Assembly (NCBI RefSeq): GCF_963667405.1
Contig: NZ_OY763408.1
Location: 1,883,757-1,947,756, forward strand
Origin: an uncultured Sphaerochaeta sp.
Lineage (GTDB): Bacteria; Spirochaetota; Spirochaetia; Sphaerochaetales; Sphaerochaetaceae
Reading direction: 5' to 3'
DNA length: 64,000 nucleotides
Shown: positions 15,503 through 24,584 of the stretch, one piece after another
How positions within the stretch are numbered: position 1 is the stretch's first letter
How the letters are laid out: every line of letters begins with the position of its first letter
Position numbers and translations under genes: made by a program
The notes under the pieces: model-generated
What the model was told of the DNA's origin: nothing
What the model saw: the letters and a program-made list of their open reading frames with translations, nothing else
Database searches by the model: none

Positions 15503-16351
15503 ATGATCAAGAGAAAACCCCTCTCCTCCATCCTTCTCTACGCTGCCGTCATCTGTCTGGTCATCTATCTGATCGCTCCCTTCGTGTGGTTGATCATCAT
15601 GAGTTTCAGCTCTGCAAATGACCTTACGCAGAAACCCTTGCGCTGGATACCCTCAAGCATCGATGTCTCCAGCTACAAGGACCTTTTGACCATGGGCATC
15701 AACAGTCGCGGGGAACTGTTTGTCAATGCGCTGGGAAACAGCCTCACCACCGCGTTCACCGCGGTGCTCATCTCCCTGTTTGCCACAGTCCCCGCTGCCT
15801 GGGTGCTCTCCCGATACCCGGGAAAAAAGAGTTGGGTTCTCACCGCAGCCATCTTCACCTTCATGTTGCCACCGGTGGCCTATGCGCTTCCGCTCTATCG
15901 CATGCTTACCCGCTTGGGTTGGCTGAACAACTCACTCTCCCTGGCCTTGGTCTACTGCACCATCGTCCTGCCCTTCTGCGTTTGGTTGATCAAGGAGAAC
16001 ATAGACTCCATTCCGTATGAGCTGGAAGAGTCTGCCATCCTCGATGGTGCAGGAGTGGCAAGGAGAATCCTGCTGGTAGTCATGCCGCTGTTGCTGCCCG
16101 CTCTGGGAACCGTTGCCCTTCTGGCCCTCATCATGGCGTGGGACGAGTACTTCTATGCCCTGCTCTTCACCAGCAGCAAGGAGGCCATCACGCTGCCGGT
16201 CGTCATAGCAAACCTCGCATCAGGAAGGCAATCCAATTACAACCTCATTGCAGCCGGAGGCGTCGTTGCCTCTACCCCGCCGGTACTCATCGGCATCCTC
16301 TTCCAGCGTGCCCTGATCAGGGGCCTGGTGCAAGGTGGGGTGAAGGAATGA
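15503..16351 (+). CDS. ABC sugar transporter permease 2 (MalG-like)
   Basis: A 282-residue permease partner of the preceding protein, six predicted helices. EAA loop: EESAILDGAGVARRILLVVM (about residues 174-193). Typical N-terminal PFVWLIIMSFSSANDL segment. Its stop overlaps the ATG of the ROK kinase (ATGA), indicating coupled translation. Confidence 0.93.
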   Translation: MIKRKPLSSILLYAAVICLVIYLIAPFVWLIIMSFSSANDLTQKPLRWIPSSIDVSSYKDLLTMGINSRGELFVNALGNSLTTAFTAVLISLFATVPAAWVLSRYPGKKSWVLTAAIFTFMLPPVAYALPLYRMLTRLGWLNNSLSLALVYCTIVLPFCVWLIKENIDSIPYELEESAILDGAGVARRILLVVMPLLLPALGTVALLALIMAWDEYFYALLFTSSKEAITLPVVIANLASGRQSNYNLIAAGGVVASTPPVLIGILFQRALIRGLVQGGVKE

Positions 16352-17229
16352 GCCTAACCATTGGTATGGATATCGGAGGGACTTCGGTCAAGCTCCTGGC
16401 CCTCGATGAGCACGCTTCCATTATTGGCGAAACATCCTTTCGCACATCCTCACAGCATGGCATCGAAGCATTTCTCCATGCTACCGATGAGGCGATACAG
16501 TGCTTGCTCAAGAAGGGCAACGCAGGACTGTCAGGCCTGGGAGTCGGATGCACAGGTCCCATCGACTATCAGACGGGTATCATTCTCAACCCCTTCACCC
16601 TGCCCGGCTTGGAAGGTCACAGTATCAGCGAGCTGCTCTCTGAGCGCTACCAGGTCCCTGTGGTGGTGGACAATGATGCCAATACGGCACATGTCGGGGA
16701 GGTCTTCCTCCAAAGTGATGCCCCCGATGACACCATGATGCTCACCTTCGGAACGGGGGTGGGAGTATCCATCCGCCTCCAAGGAACACTCTTCAGGATT
16801 CCTGGGGGCATCCACCCTGAGATAGGCCACATTCCCACCAGCATCAAGGCAGAAGACAGGTGCTACTGCGGGAGGAACAATTGTATGGAACATATCCTCT
16901 CCGGTACAGGTATAAACAACCATGCACGGCAGCAAGGAGCTGAAGAGGCTGAAACATTGGTGAACTATCCAGACAGCACATTCAGGCATGATCTTGAGAC
17001 AGCACTTTTTGAATCAGTGAGCAGCCTTGCAACCATTTTCCACCCCCAAATCGTGTACATCGGGGGTGGAATGCAACAGTTCTTTGAGACCTATGTACTC
17101 ACAGGGGTGCAACGACGACTCGATGCGTTGTTGCCAATCTATGGAAAAACACTCTTGCAAGGATGCAAGGCAGGAACCAGAGCCGGCAGCTTGGGTGCTG
17201 CACTCTTGGCACATACGGAAGGGAGATAA
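16348..17229 (+). CDS. ROK-family sugar kinase
   Basis: A 293-residue cytoplasmic kinase. I start at the ATG overlapping the permease stop; earlier in-frame starts would lie inside the permease. Motifs: ATP-phosphate loop DIGGTSVKLLALD (residues 8-20), sugar and catalytic segment VVVDNDANTAHVGE with the catalytic Asp, GTGVG, and the ROK zinc site CYCGRNNCMEHILSG (Cys residues near 172-180). Together with a SIS isomerase this suggests amino sugar or hexose use; the exact sugar is not readable. Confidence 0.92.
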   Translation: MSLTIGMDIGGTSVKLLALDEHASIIGETSFRTSSQHGIEAFLHATDEAIQCLLKKGNAGLSGLGVGCTGPIDYQTGIILNPFTLPGLEGHSISELLSERYQVPVVVDNDANTAHVGEVFLQSDAPDDTMMLTFGTGVGVSIRLQGTLFRIPGGIHPEIGHIPTSIKAEDRCYCGRNNCMEHILSGTGINNHARQQGAEEAETLVNYPDSTFRHDLETALFESVSSLATIFHPQIVYIGGGMQQFFETYVLTGVQRRLDALLPIYGKTLLQGCKAGTRAGSLGAALLAHTEGR

Positions 17230-17232
17230 GAT

Positions 17233-18279
17233 ATGAGAGCCATGATCGAGACGTATGCAGCATTGCTGCAGGATACAAGCGGAGTACAAGCAATCCTCGC
17301 AGAGATGGATAGGCAGGTCTCCGATGCAAAACAGAGTATAGAAAACACCAAAGCAGGGGTAAAGGAACTTGCCAAGGCCATCAAAAGCAGTGAGTCACTC
17401 CTGCTCTTGGGGATGGGTGCTTCCCACTATGCCAATGAGCTTTTTTCCTTCCAGTTGCGCAAGCTTGGGTACCAAGCTCTTGCCGTAAGTGCCTCCGAGT
17501 TCATCTATGACCCTATCCCTCAGTGGAAGGGCCCGGTTCTGCTCACCAGTCAATCGGGGGAGTCGGTGGAAACGGTACGCTGCTTGCCGCTTCTGGAAGG
17601 ATTACAAGTTTTCAGCATTACGTTGAATGCAGAGAGTACCATCGGGCGAAAGACGCAAAGCCTCGTCGCCAGTGGAGGAGAAGAGAAGGCCTTTGCAGGG
17701 ACACGCAGCGTAACGCTGACGATCGCCATCATGGCAAGTGTCTGCGTTGCCCTGGGGATGAGATCAAGGCAGGAACTTGACCATGCCTTGGAAAACGGCC
17801 CTGAGTCCCTCCAGGAGCTCGAGAAAGCCCTTGGCTTGATCATCCAGGCCAAACATGTGGTAGCTACCGGTCGCAGCATCTTCAGTCCTCTGGCGCACTT
17901 GTTTTCACTTGGCAGTGAGGAGCTCAGCAGACAAGCAATGGTGTGTCTGGAGACTGGGCAACTTCGCCATGGACCGACCGAGATACTCAGCTGTGATTCT
18001 TCTTTGGTTGTCTTCCGTCAGGATGGCCCATTGGGACAGTTGGCGGGAAGCTTCGTGGAATTGCAACGAAAGGCTGGGTTCTCGTGTGTGGTCTTTGATG
18101 CATCTTCCTTCAAGGCACTGGAGAACTCCATCACCATCCGCTTTCCCGAGGGTGATGACATCTTCACGGTGCTTGGGATGATGAGTGCCTTCCAGACACT
18201 GATGATCACCTATGCGTGTGCAAAGAATCCCTATACGGGACTGCCAAGATATGGGAGCAAAGTGACAACAACCGAATGA
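17233..18279 (+). CDS. SIS-domain sugar isomerase/deaminase-like protein
   Basis: A 348-residue protein with two SIS domains like the isomerase half of GlmS, and the AgaS/FrlB type. First SIS: LLLLGMGASHYANELF and LTSQSGESVETV (about residues 55-125). Second SIS: VVATGRSIFSPLA and ETGQLRHGPTEIL (about 210-260); the RHGP segment is typical of GlmS-type proteins. It likely isomerises or deaminates a phosphosugar produced by the adjacent ROK kinase. Glutaminase domain is absent, so it is not GlmS itself. Confidence 0.82.
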   Translation: MRAMIETYAALLQDTSGVQAILAEMDRQVSDAKQSIENTKAGVKELAKAIKSSESLLLLGMGASHYANELFSFQLRKLGYQALAVSASEFIYDPIPQWKGPVLLTSQSGESVETVRCLPLLEGLQVFSITLNAESTIGRKTQSLVASGGEEKAFAGTRSVTLTIAIMASVCVALGMRSRQELDHALENGPESLQELEKALGLIIQAKHVVATGRSIFSPLAHLFSLGSEELSRQAMVCLETGQLRHGPTEILSCDSSLVVFRQDGPLGQLAGSFVELQRKAGFSCVVFDASSFKALENSITIRFPEGDDIFTVLGMMSAFQTLMITYACAKNPYTGLPRYGSKVTTTE

Positions 18280-18319
18280 AAAGAACCCCTATTTTGTGTA
18301 TACTCGTTTCGAGGTGCAT

Positions 18320-19132
18320 ATGCTGATTACTGATATCATGGAGAGCCAGAGCAACCAATTCAGCGCAACCGAGCTGAAATTGGTTGCGTATATCCGAAAC
18401 AACCCGAATATCATCTTCAAGACGATTACTGAGGTGATAGAGGAGAGCAAGGTCGGATATGGATCGATCATCCGCTTCTGCAAGAAGATTGGGTGTGAGG
18501 GTTTCCAGGATTTCAAGATACGGCTTGCTACGGAGAATCCGGATGCAAAGCCCAGCCATGCAGAAGAAGATTCTCTTTTGGGGAAGTATCGCAAGCTTGC
18601 AACCAAACAGCTTGATGTGACGGTTCGCAATACTGAGGACAACATCATCATTGGGATTGCGCAGGCGATCATGCAGGCGAGAAAGATTGTCATCCTTGGC
18701 TTTGGAGGTTCCTATCCTATGGCTGAGGAGTTTCTTTACCGCCTGCTGCGCATGGGGTTTGATTCGGTGACACTCGATGCTGACAACCATGTGCAGTCGT
18801 ATCGTGTCTCCTTGCTGGATGAGCGGGATGTGGTGTTTGTGTTTTCTTTCTCCGGTACCACGAAAGAGATCCTGGACACGGTGACGGTTGCCAAAAAGAA
18901 CAAGGCCAAGGTCATTGCGTTCACCAATCACACGAAGTCACCGCTGGTGAAGCTTTCTGATCTCTTCCTCATCACTGCCATCAGGATACCGGCCCTTGAG
19001 GCGGAACTGGGGACAAGGCTCCCCTTCTATTTCCTGATCGAGGTACTTACCAACTATCTGTATGACAACTACCAGCAGGTAAGGGATGCGCTGAAGATCA
19101 CCTACGATTCCGTTTCCAAGAAACAGATGTAA
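18320..19132 (+). CDS. RpiR/MurR-family transcriptional regulator
   Basis: A 270-residue regulator. N-terminal RpiR HTH (FSATELKLVAYIRNNPNIIF then VGYGSIIRFCKKIGCEGFQD, residues about 13-65). C-terminal SIS domain that senses phosphosugars (KIVILGFGGSYPMAEEF and VVFVFSFSGTTKEILD). Start ATG 18320 behind GAGG; a GTG at 18296 is in frame but has no ribosome site. It closes the sugar operon and probably controls it in response to the phosphorylated sugar. Confidence 0.9.
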   Translation: MLITDIMESQSNQFSATELKLVAYIRNNPNIIFKTITEVIEESKVGYGSIIRFCKKIGCEGFQDFKIRLATENPDAKPSHAEEDSLLGKYRKLATKQLDVTVRNTEDNIIIGIAQAIMQARKIVILGFGGSYPMAEEFLYRLLRMGFDSVTLDADNHVQSYRVSLLDERDVVFVFSFSGTTKEILDTVTVAKKNKAKVIAFTNHTKSPLVKLSDLFLITAIRIPALEAELGTRLPFYFLIEVLTNYLYDNYQQVRDALKITYDSVSKKQM

Positions 19133-19143
19133 GCAGAACCAAA

Positions 19144-19584
19144 CTACTTTCGATTCAGTTCATACAGGGCGATGTATGAAGCAATTGTGTGCGAAGAGAG
19201 CATCTGGCCAATGAGATCCAGGGGAAGGTCTTCCATGCGTTTGAAACGGATGCAGGATTTGCCCATGGACAATCGTTTTCCACTCTTTTCAAATGCTTTC
19301 TGCAAGAGTGCTTTCCGGTCTTCTTCCAGATAGACCCCCATGAGATACAACGAATAGTACTGCTTCTGTGCAGCGATTGCTGCATAGAGCAAGGGCTTTT
19401 TGTTATAGGTCGTAGGATAGACTTCCAAGGGTACTTCGTAGCTGAGCATTCCCCAGGAGATGTTCTCCTGCATGCCTTCAGGGAGATGAGAGAGAATGAA
19501 AGAACGCATGGGAAGAATGACAGCTTGATGTTCAAAGGTAAGACTGTCTATATAGGCTTGGACGGTAGTTGCATTTGATTTCAT
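19144..19584 (-). CDS. DUF1801 (YdhG-like) protein
   Basis: A 146-residue cytosolic protein of the DUF1801 family. Visible family features: an opening helix VQAYIDSLTFEHQAVILPMR, the ENISWGMLSYEVP block (about residues 39-52), KKPLLYAAIAAQKQYYSLYL, and the C-terminal GKSCIRFKRMEDLPLDLIGQ. The fold resembles frataxin-like beta/alpha proteins, but the role is unknown. Preceded by CCTAGGAGG. It converges with the RpiR gene (11-base gap). Confidence 0.85.
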   Translation of the reverse strand: MKSNATTVQAYIDSLTFEHQAVILPMRSFILSHLPEGMQENISWGMLSYEVPLEVYPTTYNKKPLLYAAIAAQKQYYSLYLMGVYLEEDRKALLQKAFEKSGKRLSMGKSCIRFKRMEDLPLDLIGQMLSSHTIASYIALYELNRK

Positions 19585-19608
19585 GGGGGACCTCCTAGGA
19601 GGAAGGGT

Positions 19609-19645
19609 AAAAAAAGTGACCCATCAACGATGGGCCACCTTTTTC
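19609..19645 (-). terminator. Intrinsic terminator of the outer-membrane protein gene
   Basis: Stem GTGACCCATC / GATGGGCCAC (one mismatch, 3-base loop, 19616-19638). On the minus strand it is followed by seven T residues. It lies 14 bases past the stop of the gene at 19659. The opposite side also has CCTTTTTCC, so it may act in both directions. Confidence 0.85.
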
Positions 19646-19658
19646 CTAACTAATTAGA

Positions 19659-20624
19659 TTAGAAAGAAACTTTTACAGAAGGAGTAAGGCTGAAAGCCTC
19701 AGTAGCAGCAGCGTATTCTGCATCAAGAGCATACTTTACGCCACCCATGGTGTAATCAGCACCAAATCCAATGGTGGTTGCAATATCACTGAAATCTGCC
19801 AACGAGAGCTTTCCATAAATACCCATGTTTTCGATACCAGCATAGGTGACCTTAGCAATAAGGTTACTGGTGGTGTCGAGAAGCTGATATTCTGCCCAAG
19901 CGGAGATGTCTTCAAAGGATCCGTTAACTTCAGCATAGAGGTTGTTCTTCTCAGTGTCAAAGTTGTACACGGTGATTGCAGAAGCAGTCAGAGCAAAATC
20001 AAGACCAGCAAGAGCTGCGATGTCAGCACTAGCAGAAGCAGTCATGCCACCCTTGTCGCCAGAAGCGGTAAAGTTGGTATAGCCAACAGCTGCTTTCACG
20101 CCATCAACAGGAGCGAACTTTGCACCGAGCATAATCGGCTTGTCAGCGGTGTTGGTAGGATCAGCTGCCAATTCAACAGTAACCATGTCGGTGTAACCAA
20201 CGGTAACCTTAGAAGAATAAGTGCCCTTCATTGCAAGCTCTGCAACCTTGTCATTGGTATCGGCATAGACATCAGAGGGCTTCACATCACCCATGTTACC
20301 AATAGCAAGGGTAACAGTAACATCACCCATGTCAACACCCTGCTCAGCAAGAGCCTTGTCAAGGTAGATGCTCAATGTTCCGGCAATTGCATTGTCGGTA
20401 TCAAATGCAAGGGTACCACCAGCAACACCGACTTTCCAGAAATCGCCAGAGACGGAAAGAGCGTCAATGTTAATCTCAGGAGTGTTTGATGCAGCAATAG
20501 CCGTCGGATCAAAGGTCAACTTGTAACCAGCTTTGATAGAACCCGTGAATTCGACAGGGAATGCAACCAAGGTTGTTGCAACCATGAGAACCAGCGCCAG
20601 AGTCAATACAAACTTTTTCTTCAT
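19659..20624 (-). CDS. Outer-membrane beta-barrel protein (porin-like)
   Basis: A 321-residue exported protein. I start at the ATG before KKKFVLTLALVLMVATTLVA, a clear signal peptide, rather than at an upstream ATG. The mature part alternates polar and hydrophobic residues in strands with Gly and aromatic girdles (FTGSIKAGYKLTF; DFALTASAITVYNF; ISAWAEYQLLD) and ends in VKVSF. A terminal Phe is the usual BAM recognition signal. It resembles abundant porin-like proteins of Sphaerochaeta-type spirochaetes. Own promoter and terminator suggest a single-gene, strongly expressed unit. Pore function is an inference. Confidence 0.75.
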   Translation of the reverse strand: MKKKFVLTLALVLMVATTLVAFPVEFTGSIKAGYKLTFDPTAIAASNTPEINIDALSVSGDFWKVGVAGGTLAFDTDNAIAGTLSIYLDKALAEQGVDMGDVTVTLAIGNMGDVKPSDVYADTNDKVAELAMKGTYSSKVTVGYTDMVTVELAADPTNTADKPIMLGAKFAPVDGVKAAVGYTNFTASGDKGGMTASASADIAALAGLDFALTASAITVYNFDTEKNNLYAEVNGSFEDISAWAEYQLLDTTSNLIAKVTYAGIENMGIYGKLSLADFSDIATTIGFGADYTMGGVKYALDAEYAAATEAFSLTPSVKVSF

Positions 20625-20827
20625 GACGTAAATCTCCATTTTTTTGCGTGAGAGTTTATTTGTAACATCAGTATGCTGATGCACTTTGTGAGTAGAATGG
20701 ACAAATATTGTGCGAATGATGGATTAGTGTGATGGATGGATGTGTTTCTTTGGGTTTGTGTGAGGAATTTTGATGGTTGTGTGTGGTTTATGTGCACAAA
20801 TCCTCTTTGTGAAGATGACAAGAAGGT

Positions 20828-20856
20828 TACAAAGACAATATCTTTTGGTTTGTCAA
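20828..20856 (-). promoter_or_regulatory. Candidate promoter of the outer-membrane protein gene
   Basis: On the minus strand: TTGACA (20856-20851), a 17-base spacer, TTTGTA (20833-20828). The -35 is perfect and the -10 weak. It would give a leader of about 195 bases, unusually long, in an AT- and T-rich region (20625-20896) where I see no gene. Confidence 0.4.
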
Positions 20857-20896
20857 CAACATTGCCGTACATAACCGATTTTAGTATCATATAAGT

Positions 20897-21436
20897 ATGA
20901 TATACCTTTTTGCCTCTGACATCCATGGAAGTGCATATGCAATGCATACGCTCCTGAATATCTTCGAAACGACCAGAGCCTCCAAGCTTATACTGCTCGG
21001 GGACCTGCTTTATCACGGCCCTCGCAATGACCTTCCTCAAGAGTATAACCCAAAAGAAACGTGTAGGCTACAAAATAGTGTCAAAGAATCGTTAATTTGT
21101 GTGAAAGGCAACTGTGAGGCCGAGGTTGATCAGATGGTTCTGGAATTTCCCGTACTCTCTGACAGCGCAACAATGTATCTTGAGCGCCTTGGGGGAAGAA
21201 TGATCTACCTTCACCATGGGCATAAGAGCCTTCCTCCCCTTCCCTCCGGTACGATTGTCATCAGCGGGCATACCCACATCCCGGTAGCCGAGGAGAAGGA
21301 CGGCCTGGTCTTCATCAACCCAGGATCGGTTGCAATCCCCAAGGGAGGATTCCCCCCTTCCTATTGCATCCTGGAAGGAACGACCTTCACCATCAAGGAC
21401 TTTGAGGGGAATGTGATCAAGAGCCTCACCATCTGA
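20897..21436 (+). CDS. YfcE-type metallophosphoesterase
   Basis: A 179-residue phosphodiesterase of the calcineurin-like superfamily. Metal ligands in order: DIHG (residues 8-11), GDLLYHGPRN (35-44), GNCEAE (about 72), HHGH (about 106) and GHTHIP (about 124). These match YfcE/MJ0936-like enzymes that hydrolyse phosphodiesters with Mn. The physiological substrate is unknown. The 3' end overlaps the convergent histidine kinase by 11 bases. Confidence 0.9.
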   Translation: MIYLFASDIHGSAYAMHTLLNIFETTRASKLILLGDLLYHGPRNDLPQEYNPKETCRLQNSVKESLICVKGNCEAEVDQMVLEFPVLSDSATMYLERLGGRMIYLHHGHKSLPPLPSGTIVISGHTHIPVAEEKDGLVFINPGSVAIPKGGFPPSYCILEGTTFTIKDFEGNVIKSLTI

Positions 21437-22922
21437 GGCTCACCACCACCTGTTCCTCACGCTGCTCCATCGATGCAGTTCCCTTGTGGAGCAACATCAC
21501 CTGATTGACAATAGGAAGCCCCAGTCCGCTGCCAGCAGTGCTGCGGCCGCTGTCGCCACGGCTCCAGGGCTCGAAGAAGTCCACTCCCTCCGCAAGTGTT
21601 CCTGCATTGGTGAACGTCATGGTGTTTTTCCCTATCGCCCACCCTACTGAGTCCTCACTTGCTTTCAACCCATTGTCCAAAAGTTCCCCGCACGCAAGCG
21701 CGAGCAACTTCTGGTCGCCGACCAGCTCGGCCTGACCTGCATCAACGTAGATCCGCTTGCGTTGTTCAGGGGAGAAGTGTTGGAGAACCTGATCCAACAA
21801 GGATGATGTGTCTATGCTTTTGCATGTGGCCTTTGCCTCCGGACTCTGCAGATTGGCATACAGCACCACAGCAGCAACCCTGTCCGAAAGCGTTGCATGC
21901 TCTTTCTGAAGGGAAGCAATTGTCTGCTTGCTCATCGGGAACACCCCGTCTGACATCCCATCAAGCAGGAGTTTCATCGAGGTTACCGGCGTATTGAGAT
22001 CGTGGCTGATGGACTGCAGCCAAGCCTGCCGGCTTCGCTTGTGCATCAGCAAATGCTCATCCAGCATCTGGATCGAAGCATTGATCACCCTCTGCTCATC
22101 GATCTTGGTAGGAGGCAGCTCCACACCATTCTCTCCACGACTGAGAATGGTAAGTGCCTTCTCGATACCCTGGGTATAGCGCTGGCTTCTTCGGGAGATG
22201 GATGCTGCCATAAGCAAGGCGACCAAAAAGGCAAAGGGCATGGAAAACAGGAAAGGATAGAGCAGCCCCTTGAAGAGCCTTCCCGTATCCTTATAGGTAA
22301 AGGGGGTGTAGGTCAGGACATCCACCGAACCGAGTACCTCATTGTTGTACATCAGCACCATGCTTCCCGCTATATCGGTTGCCTTCACGCGGGAAGGAAG
22401 GAGAATCGTCTGCTTCTGCGGCTCAGGTTGCTTGGTCACCATCAGCGAGGCCATGGGGCCATTCTGGATGATCTTCACCACATAGACATCACTTTGCATC
22501 TCGGATGAGGTGAACTCCTGATCATCAACCTCTTCCTGGGCCATAGGAAGCTGCTGGTCCTCATGCATGTCGCGCATCTGCTCCGGTGGACGCATCCTGG
22601 GAACAGGAAGCGTATTGCCGCTGCTGGTATTGCCGTAGGCAACCACCACCGCCCCATCGGGATTGCGGATATACAAACCACTGACCCGGTCATCCGCTGA
22701 GGCAAGCAAGACTCCCTCGAGGGAGAGCAAGGTATGGGAAGACGAAGCAAGCCCCTTTTTCAGGTTTGTGGTGAATGAAGACAAATACTCTTGGAAAACC
22801 GACTCAGTCCAGGAATGGCGCTGGTTCTGCACACTCAGCAGAAAGACTGCTCCCTGGATGCCGAGCACCACGGCCACCACCAGGACAAAGCCCAAGAATA
22901 GTCGTACAAACTGTTTTCTCAT
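21426..22922 (-). CDS. Sensor histidine kinase
   Basis: A 498-residue membrane kinase. TM1 at residues about 8-30 (FLGFVLVVAVVLGIQGAVFL), a periplasmic sensor domain to about 220 with a Pro/Met/Gln-rich segment, TM2 (LLYPFLFSMPFAFLVALLMA), then HisKA with SISHDLNTPVTSMKLLLDG (phospho-acceptor His) and HATPase with ELLDNGLKAS and GSGLGLPIV. Its ATG overlaps the stop of the upstream regulator gene. Last gene of an operon with two OmpR-type regulators. Stimulus unknown. Confidence 0.92.
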   Translation of the reverse strand: MRKQFVRLFLGFVLVVAVVLGIQGAVFLLSVQNQRHSWTESVFQEYLSSFTTNLKKGLASSSHTLLSLEGVLLASADDRVSGLYIRNPDGAVVVAYGNTSSGNTLPVPRMRPPEQMRDMHEDQQLPMAQEEVDDQEFTSSEMQSDVYVVKIIQNGPMASLMVTKQPEPQKQTILLPSRVKATDIAGSMVLMYNNEVLGSVDVLTYTPFTYKDTGRLFKGLLYPFLFSMPFAFLVALLMAASISRRSQRYTQGIEKALTILSRGENGVELPPTKIDEQRVINASIQMLDEHLLMHKRSRQAWLQSISHDLNTPVTSMKLLLDGMSDGVFPMSKQTIASLQKEHATLSDRVAAVVLYANLQSPEAKATCKSIDTSSLLDQVLQHFSPEQRKRIYVDAGQAELVGDQKLLALACGELLDNGLKASEDSVGWAIGKNTMTFTNAGTLAEGVDFFEPWSRGDSGRSTAGSGLGLPIVNQVMLLHKGTASMEQREEQVVVSLRW

Positions 22923-23635
22923 AGCTCTCCACTGTCTTTCTCATGGCCGATGAAGCGATATCCATAGCCACGAACCGTCTCGATCCAGGGCCCATCACCC
23001 AGTTTGGACCGAATATTCTTGATATGGGTGTCCACCACCCGCTCATACGACTCCACATTGTAGTCGAAGCACTCCTCCAGTATCTGGGAGCGCGACACCA
23101 AGTGGTGGGAGTTCTCTATCAGATAGGAAAGGATCCTCCACTCCGCAGCAGTAAGAACCGCTTCGGTGTCGTCAACTTCCAGGCGGTGGTTCTGCTCATC
23201 AAAGTTCATCCAGTGCTCCCCGACATACAACCTTCCGTCGGAAGGATGATAACTGCCGTTGTGGTAGCGGCGAAGCACCGCCTGCACCCGAAGCACCAGC
23301 TCCTTGGGCGAGAACGGCTTGGAGATGTAATCATCGGCGCCAAGCTCGAAGCCAAGGATGCGATCACTCTCCTCACTGCGGGCAGTCATGAAAATGACCG
23401 GACAGTCACACTTCTGCTTGAGTTGCTTCACGAAGGCAAACCCATCCCCATCGGGAAGCATGACATCCTGGATGAGCAGGTTGGGAAGCTGACTCGCCAC
23501 CGCTTCCTTCGCTGCCTTGAGCGTCCCGAAACCCCGAACCGAATACCCCGAAAGTTCCAGGTACTGGCGCACCCCTTCTCGGATCACGTCATGATCCTCA
23601 ACAATATAAATGAGCTCCTGGTTCTCTTGTCCCAT
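22919..23635 (-). CDS. OmpR-family response regulator (intact receiver)
   Basis: A 238-residue regulator. The receiver has the acidic pair VEDHD (residues 12-16), phospho-acceptor Asp57 in IQDVMLPDGDG, Thr in FMTARS and Lys in SKPFS. A winged-helix domain follows with EWRILSYLIENSHHLVSRSQ and WIETVRGYGYRFIG. It is directly coupled to the histidine kinase downstream (4-base overlap) and should be its cognate partner. Confidence 0.95.
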   Translation of the reverse strand: MGQENQELIYIVEDHDVIREGVRQYLELSGYSVRGFGTLKAAKEAVASQLPNLLIQDVMLPDGDGFAFVKQLKQKCDCPVIFMTARSEESDRILGFELGADDYISKPFSPKELVLRVQAVLRRYHNGSYHPSDGRLYVGEHWMNFDEQNHRLEVDDTEAVLTAAEWRILSYLIENSHHLVSRSQILEECFDYNVESYERVVDTHIKNIRSKLGDGPWIETVRGYGYRFIGHEKDSGEL

Positions 23636-23638
23636 AGG

Positions 23639-24379
23639 TTATTCCTGTACCTCAGCGCCCCCTTGGGGCTTGGTCGATGTGCTCTTGCCGGCAAACCGGT
23701 ACCCATATCCACGTACGGTCTCAATCCATTGCGATCCCAGCGGCCCCATCTTCGCCCGCATGTTCTTCACATGGGTGTCGACGATACGGTCGTACGACTC
23801 AAAACTGTAGTCGAAACAGTGCTCCAGAATCTGGGATCGGGTGATCAGGATGCCACTGTTGCTCACCAAGTAGCTCATGATCCTCCACTCTGCAGCGGTG
23901 AGGGGAACCTGGTTCCCGTCCACCGAAAAGAGGTGGCTCACCTCATCCAGTTGCAGGACCGAGTTTCCCAGTGTCCAGGTGCTGCCGCTTCTGAAAGCCG
24001 AAACGCTGACATCGATGCGCCGAAAGAGGGCATGCACCCTCAACACCAGCTCCTTGGAACTGAACGGCTTGCATACATAGTCGTCAGCCCCCAGCTCAAA
24101 GCCCAGTATCCTGTCGCTCTCCGCAACACGGGCTGTTACAAAGATCACCGGAAAAGAGTAGGTCTGCTTCAGCTTCTTGAGGAAGGTGAACCCATCGCCG
24201 TCGGGAAACTGCACCTCCATCAGCATCAGGTCAGGAGTCTGTCGGGAGAGCGCCACCTGCACCCCATGCAAATCCTCGAAAGCCTGCACCTCATATCCTG
24301 AAAGCTCGAAGTACTGCTTGATACCATCCCGCTCTTCACCATTGCCATCAACGACATACAACATTTTCATAAACAACAT
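23639..24379 (-). CDS. OmpR-family regulator with degenerate receiver
   Basis: A 246-residue paralogue of the next regulator: the same ESDRILGFELGADDY and WIETVRGYGYRFAG blocks. The receiver has lost key residues. The acidic pocket is VVDGNG instead of VEDHD, and the phospho-acceptor position is Glu (MEVQFPDGDG) instead of Asp. The Thr (VTAR) and Lys (CKPF) remain. Glu may mimic phosphorylation, so this could be a constitutive or phosphorylation-independent DNA-binding protein. Start: ATG 24379 fits GAAGG best; ATGs at 24385 and 24370 are possible. Three bases separate it from the next gene. Confidence 0.92.
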   Translation of the reverse strand: MLFMKMLYVVDGNGEERDGIKQYFELSGYEVQAFEDLHGVQVALSRQTPDLMLMEVQFPDGDGFTFLKKLKQTYSFPVIFVTARVAESDRILGFELGADDYVCKPFSSKELVLRVHALFRRIDVSVSAFRSGSTWTLGNSVLQLDEVSHLFSVDGNQVPLTAAEWRIMSYLVSNSGILITRSQILEHCFDYSFESYDRIVDTHVKNMRAKMGPLGSQWIETVRGYGYRFAGKSTSTKPQGGAEVQE

Positions 24380-24584
24380 CACCATACCTTCGAACGTCTG
24401 ACAAGCGTTCCAGATTACACACCATAATACTCCACAGTATCTTCACAATGCCTCTGTATAATACGCACAGTGTGAACCATCTGTCAAAGTATTCTCCCCA
24501 AGCTCACATACTCCACCTGCCGAACATCTGTGTGTACCTGACCTTCTCTTGATAACCCATCCCATCCACGCTACACTGCGTTGC

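Noticed and set aside
22943..24301. 452-codon plus-strand frame opposite the two response regulators
   Set aside because: Crosses two clear genes on the other strand and has repeated segments only because those genes are paralogues.
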